64,000 nt of DNA from positions 1 through 64,000 of the forward strand of contig JAAOMT010000671.1 in assembly GCA_016748015.1 (NCBI GenBank). Reading direction: 5' to 3'. The notes under the pieces were generated by a model. It saw only the letters and a list, made by a program, of their open reading frames with translations. It did not search any database and was not told the origin of the DNA. Every line of letters begins with the position of its first letter. Positions within the stretch are counted from its first letter, which is position 1. A program made the position numbers and the translations under genes. Positions 48,668 to 59,700 of this stretch are shown here, piece by piece. The DNA is from Geosiphon pyriformis (Eukaryota > Glomeromycota > Glomeromycetes > Archaeosporales > Geosiphonaceae).

Positions 48668-49303
48668 ATGCTGTGTGGAAGAAATTTAACAAATTCAGAC
48701 AAACTGTGCATAAAAAATATATATATATATATGATGAATGACAAAAATTTAACTGAATACGAGAAAGCTCTCCATTTTTTGGAACTAGGCTGTGGTTGCG
48801 GTTGCTCGTCCAAGGTTCCCAAGGAAGAGTTTGCTGAATTGCGGGAAGCTTTTCAAGCACTTTCCAAGCCCGAACAAGACATCTTTTTAATGGCCCAGCT
48901 CAAGACCATGGATGGTGGATCCATAAACGTTAGTCGCCGTCTTAAGAAGAAAGCTCGCATTAATAAAAGGACTTTATACTGCTGAGGCCACAATACATCT
49001 CTTTGCCAGAAGACTTATTTGAATATGCTAGGAATTGGTCGTGCCCACTTCGAGAATGTACGAGATCTAGGTACTGTGAAAGCCCAAGAAGCTGCGAACG
49101 GTCCTTTCCAGGAATTCAAGTTATTGAAGACTAGCAAATCCCCAACTCCTCAAGCTATAAAATCTTTGTCATTTCCAGTGCTTAAGCCTCTTCCTATGGA
49201 ATTGAAACGCCAAGAGTACCTCTACCACAATATTCGCCCCTTTGTCCTGGATGAATTCAAAGATATTACTTGCCCAAGACCAACCTATAATGACAATGAA
49301 TAA
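48668..49303 (+). pseudogene. Internally deleted transposase-like gene
   Basis: One continuous frame of 212 codons, with plausible starts at 48,668, 48,731 or 48,734, and one internal TGA at 48,983 followed by GHNTSLCQKTYLNMLGIG. The N-terminal part has a Cys-rich CGCGCSSKVPKEEF and QDIFLMAQLKTMDGGSINVS. I recognise this from a large repetitive family in these fungi whose full members continue into a DDE-like domain. Here the sequence passes from HFENVRD directly to GTVKAQEAANGPFQEFK and PRPTYNDNE, which look like the C-terminus, so the core is missing. The TGA sits at a position that suits tryptophan. Confidence 0.55.
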
Positions 49304-49407
49304 AACATTTAAAAAGAAATTAATTGTCCTCGTTAATATTGCTAAAATAATATATATCTTCATAAAAAGGGTATAAGTATATTAAAAGAATAAAAATAGA
49401 AAAAATC

Positions 49408-50222
49408 ATGTTAAACATTTTAGAAGCACAACAACACGCAAACAAAGATTTACTAAATGAGATCGAAACACTGAAAAAGCAATTAGTCAATAAAGAAGTA
49501 AATCTTAAATGGGAAATTTGAAAGGTTGGTCGAGAAGAGTGAGGATATGGAGCAGAAGGATACAAATATTCTACTTTTAAAAATTTGGATGATAAATGAT
49601 TAGAGGAAGGTAAAGTCAGAATGGCAATCAACCCTAACGAAACCAGAGAATGAGCCAAAGGTTGTAAAAGAGTTTATTTCGATAGCATTACTGTTGAAGA
49701 GATGTTAGAAAGTTATTCTGATTTATCCAAAGAATTACACACAACACGGGCTGAATACATTTCAAGATGAAGTGAACGAGGTTATCAACTTACTAGACAA
49801 AAGAAAGAGTATGAAGAGAAAATAGCTAAGTTAGAAGAGTTTAATAAAAGTTTAGACAGAGACCGCCGAGATGCTTGGAAAGCCGAAGATACTCATGTTG
49901 AACTTGCCAATGATATTGTTAAAATGGCGAAAGAACAAAATGAAGCACAAATAAAAGGTTTGAAAACCAAGAAAATGAAATTCAGCAATTAAAGGAGGAA
50001 AAAGATGATGCTTTAAGATTATTAGCAAAAGCAAAGCAGATAATTCAAGAACAAGAAGCATTGCTTAATTTACATGAAAAACCTTTACCATCTTTACCTA
50101 AAAAGCAGAACAAGTTTAAATTACTAGGAACAAAAATAAAAAACAAGTTTTCACAATTAGCAGAAAAGGTTAAATCTCAAACTCGAGAAATGGTTGCCAG
50201 AATAGAAGTTAGAACTAAGTAG
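49408..50222 (+). pseudogene. Mollicutes-type coiled-coil gene read with TGA = Trp, one frameshift
   Basis: From ATG 49,408 the frame reads about 190 codons with five TGA codons (49,519, 49,540, 49,597, 49,651, 49,768) and no TAA or TAG. Reading TGA as Trp gives coherent sequence such as KVGREEWGYGAEGYKYSTF and NETREWAKGCKRVYFDSITV. TGG occurs twice. Near 49,957 a single-base loss shifts the frame. The +1 frame then continues FENQENEIQQLKEEKDDALR to TAG 50,220. The protein would be a long, charged coiled coil of about 270 residues with no recognised domain. Mycoplasma-like bacteria use this code, and the next gene follows after nine bases. Confidence 0.75.
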
Positions 50223-50231
50223 TTAGACAAT

Positions 50232-50867
50232 ATGAGAGAATTGCTTTATACGATTCTTGACTTAGATGAGTGAAGCAAAGATACGACTTGTGACTTTTGC
50301 CCCAACTTCAACAAAAGGAACAAAGCAGTTTGCCAAATTAGAACTCGTAATAAGGCAAGTCATAAAATAGTCGATAGTGCTTGTGCTTGTGGAGAATGTA
50401 AGGAGAAATTTGAGAATGATGAGATACTTAAATGTGAAAAATGTGGAGAATTAAAAACTAGAATGAGTTTTCATGATAACTGCCTTGAAAATGATGAAAA
50501 AGAATTGCCAATTTTACCTCATGAGGAAAGAGCTTCCACTAGATATGAACGACAAATAAACTCCTTGCAAGAGCAATTGAACGGAGCCGAATGAACCATC
50601 CAAGAAGAGCGAGAAGCCCACGAGGATTTTATGGAAAAATCTGAAGGGTGAAGCAAAAGACAGAAAGAGGAATTACTAGACAAAATTAAGTGACAAGAAT
50701 CAGAGATTGAACGTTTAAAAAAACTAACTCCTCAAGAACTGGTTAATGAAATAGAATCTTATAAGGAAGAAGTTACTCAATTAAAAACTCAGTTAGAAAA
50801 ATTGAATTCTCAACAGAATACTCAAATTGAGGTTAGAAAGTGACCCTGATTGAAAGTCAGGAAGTAA
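50232..50867 (+). CDS. Mollicutes-type zinc-ribbon/coiled-coil gene with six TGA = Trp codons
   Basis: A 211-residue frame from ATG 50,232 to TAA 50,865 is uninterrupted if TGA is read as Trp (50,271, 50,592, 50,649, 50,691, 50,841, 50,847). It has no TGG. The N-terminal third carries cysteine pairs CDFC, CACGEC and CEKCGE, a probable zinc ribbon. A coiled coil of E/K/Q-rich heptads reaches the C-terminus. CGA arginine and CAA/CAG glutamine codons are intact, so the TGAs are not the result of the C-to-T decay seen in nearby transposons. The nine-base gap to the preceding gene resembles a bacterial operon. No specific function can be assigned. Confidence 0.8.
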
Positions 50868-50969
50868 TTTGAGCAAAAACAAAAATCATCAAGCCTGATG
50901 CCTAAATGACGTCAAATGTTCACTTTGTCTGGTTTTGTTGCAGCACGCCCTATATGTATTTTAAAACTA

Positions 50970-52380
50970 AAAAAAATAGTATTAAGCAAGCAAAAATATT
51001 TATTAAGAATTTAAAAAATTTTTTGTATTTACTTAATATAGTGTGTACAACTTAGTTCTAATTATTAAATTTAATAAAATTCAAATTATTATTTTTTGTT
51101 TAAAAAAAATATATCAAATTTAATCATAAAATAATAAAACTATTCAAATTAAATAATATTATATTTTTAAATTTTCTGTAAAATAATTTGGTTATTTATA
51201 TATAATTAACATATATAATTATGTTTATTGTTAATTGGCTAATTTAAAAATAATATATTAATTAAATTTTTTTTAATTATAATACTAGTTTTTTAATATA
51301 ATACCAAATTAACTAATTTATTAAATATTAACTAATTATAAAACTGAATCAGAAATTTGGCAATATTAATAGTATTTTTTAATTGCAAATTCTGCTACTT
51401 AACTTGTTAAGTTTTTTTAATATATATCTATATAATAAAATGCTTTTTTTGTATATTAATTATATTTATTAATATGTAATTATTCTTTTTTTATATATAA
51501 ATAATAGCTTTTATTTATTTTATAATATTTAATATTTGATTGCTTTTTTGTTAATTTTATTGTTATTATTTTTATATATATATTATACACATAGTTAAAA
51601 AAAAATAATATTTTTAAATATTCCTTAATTAGTTAATTTTTTTTAATCCTAATATTAATTATTATTATATTATAATAAAATATATAGATTATAATTGTAA
51701 AATTACATGAACTTATGATTCAAAAACTCGAATTTATATTAATAAAATATAATATTGCTGTGTTTTATAATAGCAAATTAATATCTTAAATTTTGTTACT
51801 TAAAAATTTTTTAATTAAAACTAAATTATATATACTATATAACTTAATAAAATTTTTTACTTTATTTGATTAAATTTATATTTAATTTTAATTAATAGTA
51901 TTGTTATATTTTATAATAAAATCATATAAAATATATTCTGTTTTAACCAATTTTTATTTTTAATTACAATAATTATTATTATAAATTTCTATTAAATATT
52001 TGTTTATTAATAAGAAATTAATTAATATTATCTAACAAAATAACAATTCCAAATACTTAAAAAGTATACTATATTTATATATTATTAAGTTAAAATGTTA
52101 CAAGATAATAAAATTAGAAAAAATTTTTGAAAATTTTATAAAATTTATTCATATAAATTATAAATAAGAAGATATATTTTTAAAAAACACATTACATGTT
52201 TTTAGAAAATAAATTATAAGTTTTTAAAAAACAAATAATATATCTGTTATTGTAATTAATCATACATATATTTTTAAATTAAATTAGATTTAACAAGATA
52301 TTTTTATTATTTTATTTAAAATATAAAATTAAAAATTTTGCTACTATTTATATAGTTTTAATTTTTTTTGAATTTAAAAC
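50970..52380. other. AT-rich desert, no gene
   Basis: Composition drops abruptly to nearly pure A/T at about 50,970, immediately after the gene island. There are no open frames or visible CG dinucleotides, and only simple AT runs. Confidence 0.6.
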
Positions 52381-52384
52381 ACAT

Positions 52385-53880
52385 AAATATTTTCTATATA
52401 TGATTAATTACTTGGCTAATTCAGACTATATTAAACAGTTTTATTAACACTAATTATATTGCTTGTATTAGTATAAAACAGATTATAAACTCTAAAACCA
52501 AAACAAATTATTTGATTTTTATTTATACTCAATAAAATAGTCATTTTTTTAAGATATAATTAGAAAGACCTTAAATAAAAATTGTATTTAGATTTGCAGA
52601 AAGTAAAAAACTATTTTTTTTTATATTTATTTCTAAGTTTTAATTGAATAACCAAATTTTATTCTTAAGATTAATAATTAGATCATATACAAAATTAACC
52701 AGATTAAGCAAAACTAATTTAATATTACCAAAAGCTAATATGACTTTGATTAGTCAAAACCTAAAAACAAAATCTTTGCTTATAATAAGATATAGACTAA
52801 TATTATAAATACTCAAATACAAATTCTAAAAAATATAAAAAATATAAAAAAAATAAACAAATACCAGTTAAAAAAATTTAAAGTTTAAATTAATTAGTTA
52901 ACAATTTATAATCTGTATTATAAATAAAACTATAATTAAAAAATTCAATATTATTATAATATATACAAGAAATACTTAGATATTGTTTATTATAAAATTT
53001 TTTTTGACAGTTATAAAAAGTTTATAATACAAAACTTTTATAATAGAAATTTACAAACTAGTTAAAAACTTACTAATAAAATCAGTAATTATGTAAAAAT
53101 TTAAATGTCAAACTAAAGCAATAAGCTTTTAATTAATATTATTCAAATAAATAAAAAATTATATTAATGTTAAACCTAATTTCTTATTAGATTTTTTTAA
53201 TTAAGTTACTTATTGTTTTAGTAAAATAGCAAATATTGTCAAAAACAGCTCTTTTATTAACAATTATAAAACTTTTATAAATATTAATAAGAAATATTAG
53301 ACCAAAACTAACAGTACAATTCACTAATACATTAATATATTTATTGTTTATTATATTAAAATGCTCTTTAAATTTAACTTAACTTACCAAAATGTTTTAA
53401 TTGTAAATAATATTGACAATATAATAATATTTTATTTAATAACAGTTATAAAAATTAGGTTTTTTTAAAGCCAATTTTGTTTTGCAAGTATTTAAAACTG
53501 CTTGGCTATCTAAATAAATAACAACCTAAAAAAAACCAAAAACATATTTAAAAATTAAAACAATTATTTGCAACTTAATCAAAGTTGATAAGAGCAAATT
53601 ATAAACTTTTATACTTATTTCCAAACTCAAATTAAAAAATAAGCTGTAATACTACTTATAGCAAAAAGTGTACTAAGATTTTTAACTAAATTATTTGTAA
53701 AAACTATAATATTAAACAAAATATTATTTATTAAAGCAGACCAAATATTGTAAAAACAGAATGTTTTCAGCATATTTAATTTAAACAACAAATAAAAAAA
53801 GGCAAAAAAACTATTGAAAAAACAATCAAAAATCACAAAATTAGAAACCAAAAAAAATTATAATAAAATTAAATTTTTAG
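52385..53880 (-). mobile_element. LINE3: 3' fragment of a decayed LINE
   Basis: The minus-strand frame 53,851-53,627 ends in FTNNLVKNLSTLFAISSITAYF, aligned with YTDSSVKDLGSSGACGGAAVYF in the RNase H region of LINE4. The end near 52,390-52,450 resembles the 3' ends of LINE1 (about 1,700) and LINE2 (about 10,520). Only RNase H and the C-terminal part are present, so the copy is 5' truncated or its 5' part is lost. It is very AT-rich. Confidence 0.65.
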
Positions 53881-53940
53881 AATTTTAATACTTTTAATAA
53901 CAAAAATTTCTTTATAAAAAACAATTATTATAATTATTAT

Positions 53941-54795
53941 TATTAACAAAATCTAAGTCATTAATTAGCATAAAATTATCTTTATAATTTTTATTATTAA
54001 TTAGCATATATTATTATTTTAATTTATTATTTATTATTTTATCAAATTATTTAAATTATTATTTAATTAATAATTTAATTTATACAAAACACAAATATAA
54101 CCAAATTGTAATAATTAAATTATGCAATATACTGAATTATATAACAGTTAAAAATTCACCAAAATATTTAAGAATTTAATAAAATATTTAACAATTTATT
54201 AAAATAATTTATAGTTTACAAAAATAGTTTATAGTTTGTTAAAATATATCTTTAATTTGTCAAAATATTAGAAAAAAAAGTGTTGAATTATAGAATAATA
54301 TTACAACAAATTGTATAAAGAAGAGCTTTTTTCTTTGTAAAAATGTATTTTTGTTTAAAATATTTTATTTTAAAATTAATAATTAGTTACTAAAAATTAT
54401 TTTAATAAAATTACTTTAAAAATTTAAAAATTCTTAATTATTACCACTTAAAATTATCTATTTAAAACTAATATTTAAAAATTGATTAATTATTAATTTT
54501 CATAATTTTTAGCAACTGCCAAGTCTAAATTTAAATAATTTCTTTAATATATTTATTTATTTATTTTTGGTTTATTTTTTTTATATTTTTTTATATTATT
54601 AAGTAGTCTACAATTAAAATTTTTTGTAAAAGAGTTGATTTTTATAACAAAGTAACTACATATTAATTAAAAAGCTTATAGATAAAATTTTTTGATAAAA
54701 AAGTTGATTTTTACTACAAAGTAACTATATTAATAATTGACATAAAATTGGTAATTTTATTATAACTCAATTATATATATAGTCTAAAGTATAAA
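53941..54795 (-). mobile_element. Old degraded copy of LTR family C
   Basis: The complement is colinear with the 979-bp LTR at 24,856-25,834. Matching landmarks are the terminal TGTTACCAAAT (TATTAACAAAAT here), TTAATTAGCATATATTAT, the ATTAATTAAAT region, the TTTTGGTGAA repeats and the duplicated GTAGTTACTTTG...ATCAACT units at 54,6xx-54,74x. Nearly all C and G in the younger copy are T and A here. The first roughly 120 bp of the LTR are missing where LINE4 begins. Confidence 0.75.
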
Positions 54796-54801
54796 AAAAC
54801 T
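54786..54801. repeat. Possible target-site duplication of LINE4 (5' copy)
   Basis: AAAGTATAAAAAAACT here resembles AAAGTATAGAAAAATACT after the poly(A) tail at 61,599-61,616. The AT-rich context makes coincidence possible. Confidence 0.4.
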
Positions 54802-54913
54802 TCTTTCTCTCTTATCTCCAAAAATTCTCAAAAAGTGCATTCTCTGTGAAAAGAAGTTTTTTTGTTTTTTAGTTTATATCAATATTTTTTTACCTAATAA
54901 TAACCCATTTTTC

Positions 54914-56788
54914 GTGAATATAGAGACTACTGCAAGTAGCTTCACATCTAAAAAGAAGACACCTAAGAGTGCTTTTTATGATTCTGCTGGTGGTTTATTT
55001 TTTCAGAAGAAGAAAGTTGTCATTGGTAATATCAAACACTCTGGTGATGAAAAGGATATATCTTTAAGTAAATTTGGACCTGATGACAATATATATTCTA
55101 ATGTGGATAATTTTTCTGGTAATGATAAGGACATTAACATGTCTGGTGTAAATAATAGGTCTCTTTTGGGCTCGGCTACAACTACACTCAAGGCAAAGTG
55201 GGTCAATACTAGTGCTGGTTTTGGTTCTCCACTCAGTTTTTCCAATTTTTATATGGATGATGATAAAGTTGTACTCCCTTCTCACTTGTCTATCTCTCTT
55301 GAAAAGAAGTGGATTGACTTAAAAGTCATCAAAACTTCTGTAAAAGTGCCAGTCAAAAAGTTATTTGCTTTGGATATCAATCTTTCAGCTGTAGAAAGGA
55401 AATCAGCAATGGCAAAAACTTAGTTAATCAGAAAAATTTTTTCTTTAGTCAATGGTTTTGGGAGGGCCACCACTTCTTCAAAATTTGGGAAGATCATCTG
55501 ATCTATGTTTATTTCTGAAGAGAGCATGATTAAAACTACATCATTGGCCAGTGAAAAAGAGATTAACATAAACTGTGATCTCAAGAAACAAGGAGTTTGT
55601 TCAGATCAGGCTGTAGTAATCAAAAAAATTCCCATGGACATGCCAAAGAAGATAATCATTGCCACAGTATTTGAGTTTGGTAATATTAAGTTGATCAAAA
55701 TTCAGCTGATTAAATTGTGGCAGAAGACAGTAGTGGAATTCGCTGAATTAGAACAGACAAAACAACTGGCATTAAGATGGTCATTTATTATTGGGAAAGA
55801 CTTGGTATGTGTGGCTATGGCTGTGGAAGATCAGGATACTTGGATGTCTAGGGATTGCTTTAGAGCACTTTTGTTTACTTTGCTGGTGGGAACAACTGCA
55901 CACAATCTTGGTACTCTTTTGAATGGGGCTGGTGGGAAAACTTGTATAATCAACCATTCTCTGGAGACTGGCAACTGGACTCACTGTGCTATTGTTGGTT
56001 TTGAATCTGAAAATAAGCTTGAATCTGCATTTTGCATTGAGCCAATTTTTGGTGACATGAGACTTTCTTGGGCCAGATTGGATTTGGTTCAGTGTAAAAA
56101 GTGTAGAAAATTCGGACACTTAGTTTTGAAATGTGATGCCTCTGACACTTTGGTGTCTGTCTCTTCTAAAAAAACAGTTAAAAAAAATGTTTCTGATGTA
56201 AATCGTCTTCAGTTGGCCAAGTTATATGCCAGAAAGAATGTTCCTATTTCTTGTCCTGCTGTTTTTGGTGGCAAGTCATGGGCTCAGGTGGTTTTTTCTG
56301 CAATTTCTTCTGGTGATTTTTGGTTTGAGTCTGGTTCTGGTTCTGGTTCTTTTTCTTCTAGTGCCTCAGGTTTGAGTAGTGGTTCTCTTTTGGTCCTGAG
56401 TAGTGATTTGTTATTGAACACTTGTTTGTCCTCTCTGGAATGTTCCTTAAAGTTCTTGGGTGATCAGGTTTCTGGTATTATACACAAACTCAGTGGTATG
56501 GAATTGGTGTCTTTGGCCCCCCCTTCTCCTTCTGGTCGTTTGGCTGCCTTAGTTAATGTCAATTTGGATTTAAACTCTGATATGGTTTTGAATAGTTCTG
56601 TTGTATTACCTGTGTCTCTTTCTGTTGTCTCAGCTTTGGGAATCAGTAGCTCAAAGATTTTGACAACTAAAGTGGGTTGCTTAGAGTCAAAGTTGGTGGC
56701 TCTTGAAGCCTCAATTAGTTCAGTTTTGGTAAAGTTAGATCAGTTGTGTGCTGGCTCAGGTTTTTGGATGTCTTCTGCTTCCCAATGA
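54914..56788 (+). pseudogene. LINE4 ORF1: RRM/zinc-knuckle protein
   Basis: 625 codons in one frame with only two stops, TAG 55,421 (after AMAKT) and TGA 55,502. These are at positions where glutamine and arginine fit. Domain order: Lys/Ser-rich N-terminus; KLFALDINLSAVE; an RRM-like fold around AVVIKKIPMDMPKK and IKIQLIKLWQKTVVEF; LLVGTTAHNLGTLL; knuckle CKKCRKFGHLVLKC at about 56,093-56,134; a Ser/Gly-rich stretch; and a C-terminal helix with SKILTTKVGCLESKLVALE. The protein should bind element RNA. The first codon seen is GTG, and no ATG is evident. The stop overlaps the ORF2 ATG. Confidence 0.88.
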
Positions 56789-59700
56789 GTAATTTGATTT
56801 GGAAATTCACTATGTGCAATGTTTGTGGCATTAATGTTCCAGCTAAACAAAAAGATGTCATATGGTGGTACATAAGTTCAGATAACATGGTTTCATTTAT
56901 TACTGAGACTAAACTAAGATCTAATATTAGGCCATAAATTATGAAAAAATTTGATAGAGTGCAAATATTTACTTCTGAGCTGGAAAAAAGTTTTTTAGAA
57001 ACTGGAGTGGCAGTTATTATGAATGAGTGTCTAGCTTGGCATGTGTCTAAAGTGGAGAAGGTTCCTGGGCAGATCATTTTAATTAAGCTTCTTTTCAAGA
57101 ACAAGATTTTGATATCTATTTTGGGTCTTTATGCTGATGTCTTCATTGAATCAAGATTCAGTCAAGCTTTGATTGTTAATTTCTTCATTGCCAAAGCTGT
57201 CAATTCCAGCACATTTGTGGTCTTGGGTGGAGACTTTAATAAAAATGGGAAAGAGAAAAGTGCAAGTTTCAAGTTTTGTTTTGATTTGGGTCTGGTGAAT
57301 TCATTTGTTGGACATAAGCTGGTTGAAGTTTCTACTTAGTCCAACTCAAGAGAGATCGAGAGAACTATTGATTTTATTTTTGTTAATTACAATTTGTTTT
57401 CTGCTGTTGCTGGCCATAAAATCAATTCTGTTGTGGAATTTTTTGACACTAATCATAAAGTGGTTTCGGTCTCAATTGGGTTGGGGGGTCTTGTGGATGC
57501 CAATTTAAATAATTTATGCAAGCAAGCCAACTGGGACAGATGAAAATTCAAGATTAAGAATGCCGACACTAGTAAATAGTTGCATTTTAGAGAGCACTTA
57601 TCTGACAGATTTGCTTTGGTTCTGCCTGAATTCACCCAGGCAAAAGATTATAGGAATTTGAATACAATGTGGAACATTCTGAGGGAGATTGTGATGGTGT
57701 TGGCTGATAAAATCTTTTCCAAACATTGGTTCAGTGATTTTGAGTGTACAAGGAACAAACATTCTCCCAAGTTTTTTAGGTTGGAACTTCTGGTGGCAAA
57801 AATTGTGAAAAGTTTAAGTAAGAGTTGCACAGCTGATTTTGCTTGCTTTTTATATACTTGGTCTGGTCTTGATAAGGCAGAAGCTTTTAGGATTGAGACT
57901 CTGATTAATGATAATATTGGGACTGAAATAGCTCTCCATCACCTGGCTGGTGTAAAGAAAAAATACTGCAAATCCAAATATTATGAATTCAGAATAGCTA
58001 GGAATAACTTCATTAGGAAAGCAATTAACAAATGTATGGAATTTTTTTGCTCTGATAAAGGGTGCATGATTCAGAGTGTGTTGGAATGGCCTGTTCAAAA
58101 AGTAATATTTGACTACTTGATAGTAGATGATAATTTGATTTTGGATCTTTGTGACATCAAATCAAACATTGATATGATTATGAAAGGATGGACGAGGAAA
58201 TACATGGTGCCCAATGTTCTGTCAGATTGCTGGTCGAATCAGTATGCCCTTTTGGCTCATGTTGATACTGGTGTATTTTTAGGTGTTATGTGTAGTTTCA
58301 GTCTAAATAAGTTGTTATTGGTGGTCAAGAATCTACTGGATGGCAAAGCAGCTGGGCTTTCTGGTATTACTAATGAATTATAGAAGCATTGTGATAGGAA
58401 AATTTTGGGTGGTCTGTTGAATATTTGTAATTTGTGCCTATATTTGATAATGGTTCTAGCACTATGGAAGGAAGTCTGGATCTCTATGATACCGAAGCCA
58501 TATGACTAAGAAGGAACCCTAACCAACACAAGACTTATTGCTTTAATTGAGACTGCTTGCAAGGTACTATCTAAGCTGCTTTCAGACAGGATCTTTTTGG
58601 CATGTAGTAAGTTTGATGTTTTTCGGGGTAATAACTTCTCAGTTTTGAGAGACATGTCTACTCTTTCTCTGATTTTTGCTGTCAGTTCAATAATTAAAGA
58701 TGTTCTGGAAAAGAGCAGAGAGGTGTGGTTGGTGCTACAGAACATGTGCAAAGCATATAACTCTGTTGAATGGCATCACTTGAAGAATTGTCTAACCAGA
58801 ATCAAAATGTGTTCTTATTTTGTTAGGTTTTTTGAGAATATTTACAATGGTCGAATAAATCATGTTATGACAGATTTTGGGTTCACATCTGAGTACATGG
58901 TACATGATGGACTTGACCAGAGTGAAGTTTTCTCTCCATTGCTGTAGAGAATTTTTTATGATTTTTTGCTTTGTAAGATTAAAAAGCTTGGTTATGTGTA
59001 TAGTTATAGAATGGAATCCAGGTTTTTTATGTACACTGGCAAACTAGATCTTAGAACTAGCAAGATGTTCTTTATGGCTGCTGAGGCTTTTGTGGATAAC
59101 ACAATCTGGATTGAGAACAGCATGGCTGCAACTCAGAGTATTTTGGATATTGTTAGTGAGTTTTTTTATATTAATAATATTTCCATAAACACAGACAAAA
59201 CAGCTGTTATACCAATCAACAGAAGGGTTGCCAATCTTCGGCTAGTAATTAGTAGATCAAATATCATAATAGTGAAAAAATATGGGGCTCATAGATACTT
59301 GGACATTTTTCTGTCAACTGAGGGTCTTTCTTGTCTTAGTATTGCTAAAGCACATTTGAACTTGAAGTTTTTTACGAACTTAGTTCTGAGAAAAATGGTT
59401 TTTAATAAACAATTCCTATATTTAGTTTTTGCTGTTTTGCAGTCTATTATTAGTTATAGGCTCCAATTTAGTCATGTTCCTACTAATGTGTGTAAAAGAT
59501 GAGACAAGTTGTTAAGAAAAAGTCTGAAACTTAAGGCTAATCTTCTCAAAGATTTAGGCCTTATATCACCCAGATTTATATAACTTGGTTCTCTTCAAGC
59601 AGCTCCTGGCCAAAAATTCACTGGCCAATTTTGTGTCTTTTGCTAATTCTGTGGGCATACTTGGCAACTTGTTTAAACACCATGTAATAGATCTACAGGT

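Noticed and set aside
49408-50867. Mitochondrial origin of the TGA = Trp block
   Set aside because: Fungal mitochondria also use TGA for Trp, but coiled-coil and zinc-ribbon proteins in an operon-like pair do not resemble mitochondrial genes. Kept only as a lesser alternative.
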